Source of the DNA: Paenibacillus polymyxa | GTDB taxonomy: Bacteria > Bacillota > Bacilli > Paenibacillales > Paenibacillaceae | Length of the DNA: 64,000 nt | Assembly: GCF_015710975.1 (NCBI RefSeq) | Contig: NZ_CP049783.1 | Location: 3,577,501 to 3,641,500 of the forward strand | Direction of reading: 5' to 3' | Part shown: piece by piece, positions 1 to 8,305 of the stretch | Layout: each line of letters begins with the position of its first letter | How positions within the stretch are numbered: the first letter of the stretch is position 1 | Notes under the pieces: model-generated | What the model saw: only the letters and a program-made list of their open reading frames with translations | Told to the model about the DNA's origin: nothing | Database searches by the model: none | Position numbers and translations under genes: made by a program

Positions 1-1094
1 ATCGGCTGCCCGTTATCACCAATGTTCAGACGAAGGTCGTATTTTTGCTTCCATCTGCCAAAGTCACCGTTCCCGCCCTCAATCCCGGCAAAAACAGTTT
101 TAAGAGGGTTCAGACCCAATTGCTTGGCATGGTCACGGGAGCTTTTCAGCTTCGCTTTGTCCCACCAATAATTCAGAAAAATAGAATCGGATACCTGTCC
201 GTATTGCTTGTCTTTGACAAAAGGACTATTCACAGCATTAAACTCATTTTGATAAGCGATTTTACCGGTTTCGTTTACGGTGGAGTCGTACCATTGCACA
301 TACATGCCCTGATCCCGCAAGTATTTCATAAACTGCTTGTAACGCGGGATGTCCTCCTTAGCTACGCCTTTTGAAGCTTCCTCCTGGTTGATGAAGTAGC
401 CGTCATAGCCATAAAATTTCGCCATTTCGATCAATTTTTTGGCTACTAAAAATTCTCCCTGAGCATCCTGTACGAGCATTTGCTTATACGTTTGCGGTCC
501 ACGGTCATTATCCGAGAAAAAGATACAGGCGATGGAGAGAACGCCGTTTTTGTGCGCCGCATTCGTATAACCCGGATTTGGAATGTTCAGAATGCCGAAC
601 TCAAACCACTTTTCCGTCCAATCCTTTTGTGGATCGTATAGCTCTTCAGGGACATGGGCGGTAGGCATACCATGCCAGTAGCCGTAATAGTCGGTATACT
701 GCCAGTAATTGAACAAATATTGGCTAAATTTATTGGTATAGGGATAGCTATCGAAAAAAGCGTTACCATAATCGCCGCTGAGTGTAAACATTTGCGTGTC
801 AGGGCTTAAAGCAGACTGAGCCTGTGTGGCTGCAAAGGGGCTGTTTCGTTGTTGCAGTGGGACACGGGCGCGAAGCATATCTCCATAGACATCTTGGGTG
901 GGAGTCCAGTCCAAAATATGTGAGCTGGCGTATCCATGCTGATAAGGCTGATTCGGCCCTTTGGCGCTTTCTCCTTTATACGGGAGGGTATCGCCTGCAT
1001 ACACGGATGGAGAGAGGGTTTGACTGAACAGGACAGAAGTCAAAACCAGAGCAGTCCATTTTAAAGCGAACTTGTGAACCTTGTTACGTTTCAT
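1..1094 (-). CDS. GH85 endo-beta-N-acetylglucosaminidase, secreted (partial, C-terminus beyond left edge)
   Basis: Read on the minus strand, an open frame runs from ATG at 1094 to the window edge (364 codons seen). RBS AGGGGA lies just upstream. The N-terminus is a classic signal peptide: basic MKRNK, hydrophobic core, then SVYAGD around residue 33. The mature part contains YDGYFINQEE, the GH85 active-site signature in which Asn orients the GlcNAc acetamido group and Glu is the acid. GH85 enzymes cut the chitobiose core of N-glycans; here it would act outside the cell and supply the importer and mannosidases encoded divergently. The missing C-terminus probably holds binding or anchoring domains. 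Family call is firm; substrate is inferred from neighbours. Confidence 0.88.
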   Translation of the reverse strand, partial: MKRNKVHKFALKWTALVLTSVLFSQTLSPSVYAGDTLPYKGESAKGPNQPYQHGYASSHILDWTPTQDVYGDMLRARVPLQQRNSPFAATQAQSALSPDTQMFTLSGDYGNAFFDSYPYTNKFSQYLFNYWQYTDYYGYWHGMPTAHVPEELYDPQKDWTEKWFEFGILNIPNPGYTNAAHKNGVLSIACIFFSDNDRGPQTYKQMLVQDAQGEFLVAKKLIEMAKFYGYDGYFINQEEASKGVAKEDIPRYKQFMKYLRDQGMYVQWYDSTVNETGKIAYQNEFNAVNSPFVKDKQYGQVSDSIFLNYWWDKAKLKSSRDHAKQLGLNPLKTVFAGIEGGNGDFGRWKQKYDLRLNIGDNGQP

Positions 1095-1206
1095 AGCTCA
1101 TCCCCTAACGAGTATTTATCTCCCTAAAGATAATCAATAAAACGGTTTTTACATAGAGGATAAATTAAAGATATAGCGTTTAAATTAAAGAAAATCGCGT
1201 TTTTCA

Positions 1207-1220
1207 TGAATGCGCTTACT
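1207..1220. promoter_or_regulatory. candidate CcpA cre box
   Basis: TGAATGCGCTTACT is close to the cre consensus TGWAARCGYTWNCW. It sits in the divergent region between the GH85 gene and the sensor kinase gene, where catabolite control of a glycan locus would be expected. Prediction only. Confidence 0.4.
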
Positions 1221-1282
1221 TATCTCCTGCGAAGGACATGGTATACTTTATTTACGCATCACGATTCTGGAGGGCTTATACC

Positions 1283-3126
1283 ATGAAAAGGGGTACTAGA
1301 TACACTGCTTATTTTAAAAACAACATGTTCCTGAGGATACTAGTGTTGTTCTCCTGTATTGCGATTTTGTCCATCATTACAATTGCATATGTCACGTATG
1401 TTTCCATTTCGCAATCTATTGTTCGGCGGGAACTGGATACCCAGAAAGTAGCTATGGAAAGTGTTGACCGTTATATCCATCTCCGGCATGAATCCGTCCA
1501 GAACATGGTGCGAGATATGTACCGGAATGAGGTTCTCTCAATGAATGTTTCCTTTTTTATGGACCACGCGTATTCCGAATATGTACAGCACCGCATGGAC
1601 GAAATGTACATGGAGAGTCATGATTACTCAACAGATGTACTCACCTATTTTAAAAATTGGTTGGATGAAAATAGCGATATCAGCAATTTGATTTTGTACA
1701 GTGCCGACCAGCAATATCTGTCTACTTTCAATGAGAACAAGCAATTCAAGCAATTCCCGGTGCATGCGGCGCGTTCCTTTGTACCGGATGTGATGGCTGC
1801 AGAAAGCAAAAGCGTCTCTACTCCGAATTACTGGATTCGGAAGGCGGTCGATCAGTGGAGCCCTCGTTATATTCGTTACAAGTCCCCATTAACAATAAGC
1901 AAACACTCAAAAATACCGGTCAGCTTTTAGTATTTCTAAATTCCAAAAGTATCTCCAATGCACTTGCCAGCTACGGGAACAACCTGAAGGGAGAAATTAT
2001 CGTTCTGTCCAGCAATGGAACCGTTCTGTTCGATTCAAGGAATAACTATTACGGAAAAACGTACCCTTATGTCGAAGTGACCCGATCATTATATGACGAT
2101 GTGGATTCCGATGCCGGGATCATTCAGACGAAGAAAAATATGTATATTAACAAGCTGATTTCTCCGGACGAAGGATATGTCGTGATTGGGGCAGTCCCCC
2201 ATGAGGAAATGGCTCAATCGTACCGGGGCATTCGTAATACGATTTTGACCATCAGTGTCATCTGTATTCTGTTTGCTGTGTTGTTCCCTGCATTCTTCGT
2301 CATTAACTTTGCTAAACGAACGAATCGGATTATTAAATTCACTCGTCAAGTAAAAAATGGTGACCTCACAGCTCGCATTCAGGACCTCCGAGAGGACGAG
2401 TTGGGACAAATCTCTCGAAGCTTCAACGATATGCTGGACGAACTTAATCTATATATTGAACGGGTGTATAAAGCAGAGATCAAACAAAAGCAAACGGAAC
2501 TTGTGGCCTTGCAGGCACGTATTCATCCACATTTTTTGTATAACACGCTTGAAGTGATACGTATGAGGGCCATTTCCCAGGGAGCCAAGGATGTAGGAGA
2601 AATGATCTATAGCTTATCAGTGTTGTTCAAAAGCCTGGTTCAGCAGAAAAAAATATACACGCTTAAAGATGAATTGGAGGCTTGCAGATTATATCTTGAG
2701 TTGTTCAGAATACGCTACAAGGAAAGGTTCAATTACACGATTACGGTCGACCCCGAGTTGTATACCCGCTCTGTCATGAAGCTGATGCTTCAACCCATCA
2801 TTGAGAATTATATTGTGCATGGTATCCAAAGCGACAGGAATGATAATGTGTTGACCATTGAGGTTCGGGAAACGGGGGAGGCTCTGCTGGTTGAGATCCG
2901 TGACAATGGGAAAGGCATTGAAGGAGAGCGTTTGAAAGAGATTTTGGAGGAACTGGAACGCCAGGAGGAAAACGGACAAATGTTTGGACTACGCAGTGTG
3001 CACACCCGACTTCGGTTTCTACACGGAGCCGATTACGGGATTGAACTGGAGAGCGGCAGCGGTGAGGGAACGACGATTCGGGTACGATGCCCCAACAGGG
3101 AAGGGATGGATGCCGTATATGTATAA
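1283..3126 (+). pseudogene. YesM-type sensor histidine kinase, split by a frameshift
   Basis: The start is ATG 1283, preceded by TGGAGGG. The first frame gives a transmembrane segment (about residues 16-38) and an extracellular sensor region, then ends at 1930. The conserved continuation (PINN..TLKNTGQLL), second transmembrane segment, HAMP and His_kinase domain (HPHFLYNTLE with the phospho-His, then N- and G-box motifs) lie in the -1 frame, open from about 1855 to 3126. One base is missing near 1855-1865, at the end of the sensor domain. It overlaps the regulator start by 8 bases. YesM kinases with YesN regulators usually control adjacent sugar importers. Either a real inactivation or a sequencing indel; the rest looks fully conserved. 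Confidence 0.85.
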
Positions 3127-4642
3127 AGTATTTATTGTAGACGATGAGCCTTTTATCATTGAGGGATTATACGATATTGTGGATTGGCCCTCTTTTGGGC
3201 TAGAAATTGTCGGACATGCGGAAAATGGCTCTTTGGCGCTGGAAGCGCTGGCGTCCAGACCCGTGGACGTACTGATTACGGACATTTCCATGCCAACGAT
3301 GAATGGTCTCAGGCTGATTTGTGAGGCGAGAAAGCTGCATGCTGACTTGAAGGTGATTATTTTGAGCGGATTTAATGAATTTGATTACTTGAAGGAAGGC
3401 ATGAAGCTGGGCATCGAAAATTATCTTTTGAAGCCGATTAATGTGGAAGAACTGGAATCCACTTTATGCAATACAACGGAGAAGCTGGATAGGTTCTGGA
3501 TGGATCAACGATATGAGACGTTCGGGGTGCAGGTGCTTAAGGAAAATACGTTGTATCGTTGGCTGACAGGACAGATTGCGCCTACAGAATTTCAGGAACG
3601 TGCTGAATTGATAGGTTTTTCGTTAAATATCCCCTTCATGGCGGTAGCCGTGTTACGGACGGAGGGGGATTCGGTAGGAATGCATCAACAGTTAAGGCAG
3701 TACATTCAGCATCAGCCCGATTTAACATTGTTTCTCGATGTTGATGCGGATAGTGTAATCATTGCCGCACTGCCGAATTATGATGAGGGCAGACAGGACT
3801 TGATTATGCTGTTGGAGGATTTTTCTGTTCAGTGGTCAACGGACGGGGAAGAAACAGTTTATATCGGGATAGGCAGCGCCGGCTCGCTTGTTGCTGCTCC
3901 ACGCAGCTATAATGAAGCTAAAAGGTCACTGGAATATTTTGTGCTATATGATGACCGCCGGATCATTGACTATACGTTGCTAGAGGAGGGTGGGGGAAAT
4001 GCTGGCGAAACTTGTTCCATCGAATGGAAGGATTATGCGAAGCTGATTATAGCAAGAGACCTAGATGCGCTTACCGCACGGATTCAGAGTGATTTTGAGC
4101 AAATCCAGCATCTTGAAAGGGTTACCCCGGATGAATTGCGGAATATGGCGCTGGAACTGGTGATCCGGTTCAAGATGGAACTGGAGAGCATCAAGCATTC
4201 CAATGAGTCGGAGCGGTTTCAGCAGGGGTTGCACCAGATAAAATGCTGTACGACATGGGCAGAGCTGGTGAGCGCGCTTCAGCATGTGGCGACAGAGACG
4301 GTGAATTCACTACTGCAAGATATGAAGAACCCTATTGTAAGCCAGGTGCTGTCCTATATCCATGTTCATTATGCCAAGGAGTTATCATTAAAAATATTAG
4401 GTTACCAGTACCACCTTCACCCCGTTTATCTCGGTCAGTTGTTTCATAAGGAAACGGGCGAAACCTTTGCTGAATATATCAATCAATACCGAATTAAAAA
4501 AGCCAAGGAGCAGCTTAAAAGCACAAATCTCAAGGTAAACGAAATTGCGCGGAACGTAGGGTATTGGGAGACGGGATATTTTTATAAGCAGTTCAGAAAA
4601 TATGTGGGCATTTCCCCGACAGATTATAAAGGATTGGGATAA
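3119..4642 (+). CDS. YesN-type response regulator (REC + AraC HTH)
   Basis: 507 aa from ATG 3119, overlapping the kinase stop. An open frame extends upstream but the REC domain begins exactly at MYKVFIVDDEP. Phospho-acceptor is Asp55 in LITDISMP, with acidic pocket D8/D9 and a later K in LLKPIN. A long middle linker is followed by a C-terminal AraC helix-turn-helix pair (about 405-505: YLGQLFHKETGETF, then NVGYWETGYFYKQF). Regulators of this class activate the adjacent ABC importer operon when the partner kinase senses sugar; here the target is probably the promoter in front of the solute-binding protein gene. Confidence 0.92.
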   Translation: MYKVFIVDDEPFIIEGLYDIVDWPSFGLEIVGHAENGSLALEALASRPVDVLITDISMPTMNGLRLICEARKLHADLKVIILSGFNEFDYLKEGMKLGIENYLLKPINVEELESTLCNTTEKLDRFWMDQRYETFGVQVLKENTLYRWLTGQIAPTEFQERAELIGFSLNIPFMAVAVLRTEGDSVGMHQQLRQYIQHQPDLTLFLDVDADSVIIAALPNYDEGRQDLIMLLEDFSVQWSTDGEETVYIGIGSAGSLVAAPRSYNEAKRSLEYFVLYDDRRIIDYTLLEEGGGNAGETCSIEWKDYAKLIIARDLDALTARIQSDFEQIQHLERVTPDELRNMALELVIRFKMELESIKHSNESERFQQGLHQIKCCTTWAELVSALQHVATETVNSLLQDMKNPIVSQVLSYIHVHYAKELSLKILGYQYHLHPVYLGQLFHKETGETFAEYINQYRIKKAKEQLKSTNLKVNEIARNVGYWETGYFYKQFRKYVGISPTDYKGLG

Positions 4643-4703
4643 ATACCAGGTGTACATGGATTTCTTTAATTTGTACCTTGGTTTATTAAGTTTATCTTCT
4701 TTA

Positions 4704-4717
4704 TGAAAGTGCTTACA
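4704..4717. promoter_or_regulatory. candidate CcpA cre box upstream of importer operon
   Basis: TGAAAGTGCTTACA matches the cre consensus except for TG in place of the central CG. It lies 111 bases before the solute-binding protein start, in the only sizeable gap between regulator and importer genes, so catabolite repression of the operon is plausible. Confidence 0.4.
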
Positions 4718-4827
4718 TTAGTTAAGGTTAACGTAGTTGCTTCATCAATGAGGATTTCGCAAAAATCCTGAAACAGAAATGAATGAAACGACAGGGTCAG
4801 ATTCCATTTCATAAGGGAGGATCATAC

Positions 4828-6306
4828 ATGGGTAAAAGCAAAAGAAGCTACTCGTTTGTTCTAGTAATGTGTATGGTTTTGACGCTCATTCTCAGTGCAT
4901 GTGGAGGAAGCAGCGGTGGCGGGGAAACGACGAATGAGGGAGCGGAAAAGCCGGTAGAGCTGATCTGGTATACCATTGGTACACCTCAAAAAGATGTAGA
5001 TCGGGTGATGGAAGAGGTTAGCAAGTACACCCAAAAGAAAATCAACGCCACGATCAAAATGAAAATGGTCGATTGGGGCGACTACCCGCAAAAAATGCAG
5101 GTGAATGTGGCTTCGGGAGAGCCCATGGATATTGTATTTACGGCTTCCGGTGGTTTTGATTATGTACAAAATGCCAGAAAGGGCGCATTCATGGAGCTGG
5201 ACGACTTGCTTGACAAGTACGGTCAGGATATTAAAAAGACGATTGATCCTGCGTTTCTGGAAGGCTCCAAGGTGGATGGTCATCATTATGGCATTCCTGC
5301 CAACAAGGAGCTTCCACAGCAAGAGGTATGGCGGTTCAATAAAAAATTGCTAACCCAATACAAGCTGGACCTTTCCAATGTCCGCTCGCTGGATAGCCTG
5401 GAGCCACTGCTCAAAACGATTAAAGAAAACGAGCCCGGCGTAACGGCATTCGGTATGGACAAAAACTATGTTCCCTATGTTCCATATGACTATATCATTC
5501 AAAACCTGCCGATGGCTGTCAAACTGGATACTACGGACTATAAAATCGTAAACATCTTGGAAACACCTGAAATGAAGCAGGCGCTGACGACGATGCATAA
5601 GTTTTACAAGGCCGGATATGTATCACCGGAAGCTGCAACTACAGGCTCGACTAATGATTTAACTACGTCCGGAAACTGGTTTCTGGATCGTGCGCAAACT
5701 CAACCACTAGCCGATAATCTATGGTCTGCCAGCTACGGCTATCCGGTGATATCGACACCTGCCAGTGATCCAATTGTGACCAATACGTCTGTTCAGGGCT
5801 CCATTATGGCAATTTCGGCTAACTCGGCAAACCCTGAAAAGGCGATGCAGTTCCTGAACCTGCTGAATACAGATCCAGTATTACGTAATATGGTTGACTC
5901 TGGTATTGAAGGAGTGCATTACAAAAAAACAGATGGCCAATATATCGAAAATCTGGCTGATTCCAAAAACTATGATATGCCTTCGTATTCACTCGGTAAC
6001 AATATGCTGCTGTATCTGAATCCGAATGATCCTGCTGACAAATGGGAGCAATTCAAGAAGTTCAACTCGGAAGGAAAAAACTCTCCTATCCTGAGCTTCA
6101 ACTTTGACAGCAGTAAAGTATCCACGGAGATGGCAGCGGTGCAGAACGTCAAAGAGCAATTTTGGGCTTCGCTGATGACAGGCACGCTGGAACCGGAAAC
6201 GAATCTCCCGAAAGTAATTGAGAAATTCAAGCAGGCTGGGCTGGATAAGGTGATGGCGGAAGCGCAATCCCAGCTTGATGCCTGGAAGGCACAAAACAGC
6301 AAATAA
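4828..6306 (+). CDS. extracellular solute-binding lipoprotein (LplA/NgtS-like, DUF3502 C-terminus)
   Basis: 492 aa from ATG 4828, behind RBS AAGGGAGG; an in-frame ATG at 4783 lacks an RBS. A lipoprotein signal with lipobox LSAC puts the modified Cys at residue 25, followed by a GGSSGGG linker. The body is a family-1 carbohydrate-binding fold (LIWYTIGTPQKD...) with a DUF3502-type C-terminus. It should capture an oligosaccharide at the membrane surface for the two permeases downstream. No ATPase gene is present, as is usual for this class, which shares an MsmK/MsmX-type ATPase encoded elsewhere. By analogy with pneumococcal NgtS the ligand may be a high-mannose glycan released by GH85; that is inference. 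Confidence 0.9.
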   Translation: MGKSKRSYSFVLVMCMVLTLILSACGGSSGGGETTNEGAEKPVELIWYTIGTPQKDVDRVMEEVSKYTQKKINATIKMKMVDWGDYPQKMQVNVASGEPMDIVFTASGGFDYVQNARKGAFMELDDLLDKYGQDIKKTIDPAFLEGSKVDGHHYGIPANKELPQQEVWRFNKKLLTQYKLDLSNVRSLDSLEPLLKTIKENEPGVTAFGMDKNYVPYVPYDYIIQNLPMAVKLDTTDYKIVNILETPEMKQALTTMHKFYKAGYVSPEAATTGSTNDLTTSGNWFLDRAQTQPLADNLWSASYGYPVISTPASDPIVTNTSVQGSIMAISANSANPEKAMQFLNLLNTDPVLRNMVDSGIEGVHYKKTDGQYIENLADSKNYDMPSYSLGNNMLLYLNPNDPADKWEQFKKFNSEGKNSPILSFNFDSSKVSTEMAAVQNVKEQFWASLMTGTLEPETNLPKVIEKFKQAGLDKVMAEAQSQLDAWKAQNSK

Positions 6307-6330
6307 TCCTTTAGGTTGTGAAATAGAAGC

Positions 6331-6366
6331 AGATCGGGCGGGTGTAAGTTACGCCCGGTCTTTTTC
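6331..6366 (+). terminator. stem-loop with T-run between binding protein and permease genes
   Basis: GATCGGGCG (6332-6340) pairs with CGCCCGGTC (6352-6360), one G-T wobble, followed by TTTTTT. It sits inside the importer operon, so it probably works as a partial terminator or 3' mRNA stabiliser that leaves the binding protein expressed above the permeases. Confidence 0.75.
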
Positions 6367-6416
6367 CAATAGCTATTTTAGCTGATTTTCTCATTACAGA
6401 TTGGGAGGGGATACCT

Positions 6417-7346
6417 ATGGCCGCATTTTTCAGAAATGTGATTCGAAACAAAGTTATGCTGTTCATGGTGCTGCCTGGCGCTATCTGGTTCTTTTTCTTT
6501 TCATATCTGCCGTTGGTTGGTACTGTGGCTGCCTTCAAGCAATATCGTTTTAACAGGGAAGGATTCTGGGCCAGTATTTATACGAGCAAATGGGTGGGCT
6601 GGGATAACTTCAAGTTTCTGTTCAATAACAATGATGCCTATGTCATCACACGAAATACCCTTTTGTATAATCTGGTCTTTATTATTCTTGGACTTGTGTT
6701 TTCAGTCGCTATGGCTATTCTGCTCTCCGAGCTGATTAATAAACGGTTGGCGAAGCTGTACCAGACAGGCATGTTTCTCCCATATTTTCTATCGTGGGTC
6801 ATCGTGGGCTACTTTGCCTTCAGCTTTCTGAGCATGGATCGGGGGATGCTGAATCAAATTATCGCAGGGTTTGGCATAGAGCCCATTCAGTGGTATTCAG
6901 AGGCTGCATATTGGCCGTATATCTTGATTCTAGTCAGTCTATGGAAGGCAATCGGCTATAACAGTGTCGTATATCTGGCTTCGATTTTGGGTATCGACAA
7001 ATCCTTGTATGAAGCAGCCATGATAGATGGAGCCAGCAAGTGGCAGCAAATTCGTAATGTGACGATCCCTTTGCTCTCGCCGATCATTATCATTATGACG
7101 CTGCTTGCAGTCGGACGGATTTTTTATGCGGATTTTGGTTTGTTCTATCAGGTTCCGAGGGATTCGGGCACCTTATACTCAGTAACGAACGTCATCGACA
7201 CTTATGTATATCGCGGTTTGAAAACGACAGGCGAAATCGGGATGAGCACGGCGGCAGGTTTGTATCAGTCGGTGGTTGGCTTCGTTCTCGTCATCCTATC
7301 CAATTATGTTGTGCGAAAAATAGATAAAGACAGCGCTTTGTTCTAA
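6417..7346 (+). CDS. ABC sugar importer permease, LplB-type
   Basis: 309 aa from ATG 6417 with RBS GGGAGGGG. Six hydrophobic segments are visible, beginning with VMLFMVLPGAIWFFFFSYLP. The EAA loop that docks the ATPase is YEAAMIDGASKWQQIRNVTIPLL. It lies downstream of the binding protein and 23 bases before the second permease, forming the membrane heterodimer of a CUT1-type importer. Confidence 0.92.
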   Translation: MAAFFRNVIRNKVMLFMVLPGAIWFFFFSYLPLVGTVAAFKQYRFNREGFWASIYTSKWVGWDNFKFLFNNNDAYVITRNTLLYNLVFIILGLVFSVAMAILLSELINKRLAKLYQTGMFLPYFLSWVIVGYFAFSFLSMDRGMLNQIIAGFGIEPIQWYSEAAYWPYILILVSLWKAIGYNSVVYLASILGIDKSLYEAAMIDGASKWQQIRNVTIPLLSPIIIIMTLLAVGRIFYADFGLFYQVPRDSGTLYSVTNVIDTYVYRGLKTTGEIGMSTAAGLYQSVVGFVLVILSNYVVRKIDKDSALF

Positions 7347-7369
7347 AAAAGAGGAGAGGGGTGTGGACT

Positions 7370-8290
7370 ATGGCTGCTGGAAAAAAAAGAAAAAAACGAG
7401 ATTTCCATCATATTTCACGGGGCTGGAATGTTGTTCTGAATGGGATAGCAGGGATGTTCGCGTTCCTATGTGTGTTTCCGTTTTTGTTTGTCGTCATTAT
7501 TTCCCTAACCGATGAGAAAACGCTGGCGCGGGACGGATATCGTTTGCTCCCGGCTCAATGGAGTCTGGAAGCCTACCGCTTCATATTTCGTACCAGTGAT
7601 ACGCTACTGCGCTCCTATGAGGTGACGATTGCTGTAACGGTCATCGGTACGGTGATCAGTCTCATTCTTATTTCGTTATATGCGTACGCCATTTCACGAA
7701 AGAGCTTTCGTTACCGGAGATTCTTTTCCATTTTTGCGATTTTAACCATGCTCTTTAATGGTGGAATGATCCCGACCTATATGGTCGTTTCCCAATTGCT
7801 CGGGCTTAAGGATACGATTTGGGCTTTGATTTTGCCGCTTGCCATGAATGCCTTTTATATTATGATCCTGCGCACATTTTATAGCACCAGTGTGCCTGAT
7901 GCCATTGTCGAATCAGCCAAAATAGATGGGGCAGGCGAGTTTTACACCTTTTTAAAAATCGTGCTTCCACTCTCTCTGCCTGGACTTGCCACCATTGGCT
8001 TATTCAGCACGCTTGGTTACTGGAATGACTGGTTTAATGCCCTGTTGTATATTGACAATCCCAATCTGGTGCCGCTTCAGTCTATGTTGATGCGGATTGA
8101 ATCCAGCATTCAGTTCATCCAGCAAAATTCGCAAAACAGCTCTATGAGTCTGGCTGCACTTCAATCCATTCCGCAGGATACCTCGCGGATGGCGATGGTG
8201 GTGCTGGCGACGCTGCCTATTATATTCGCCTATCCTTTTTTTCAGCGTTACTTTGTGCAGGGACTTACGGTTGGGGCTGTGAAGGAATAA
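7370..8290 (+). CDS. ABC sugar importer permease, YtcP-type
   Basis: 306 aa. ATG 7370 is preferred over GTG 7361 because the RBS GAGGAGAGGG (7351-7360) abuts the GTG but is well spaced from the ATG. The N-terminus is strongly basic (KKRKKR), then six membrane segments. The EAA loop is VESAKIDGAGEFYTFLKIVLP and the C-terminus ends QGLTVGAVKE, typical of the family. Second half of the permease pair. Confidence 0.92.
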   Translation: MAAGKKRKKRDFHHISRGWNVVLNGIAGMFAFLCVFPFLFVVIISLTDEKTLARDGYRLLPAQWSLEAYRFIFRTSDTLLRSYEVTIAVTVIGTVISLILISLYAYAISRKSFRYRRFFSIFAILTMLFNGGMIPTYMVVSQLLGLKDTIWALILPLAMNAFYIMILRTFYSTSVPDAIVESAKIDGAGEFYTFLKIVLPLSLPGLATIGLFSTLGYWNDWFNALLYIDNPNLVPLQSMLMRIESSIQFIQQNSQNSSMSLAALQSIPQDTSRMAMVVLATLPIIFAYPFFQRYFVQGLTVGAVKE

Positions 8291-8305
8291 CAGGGAAGGA
8301 GAGAC

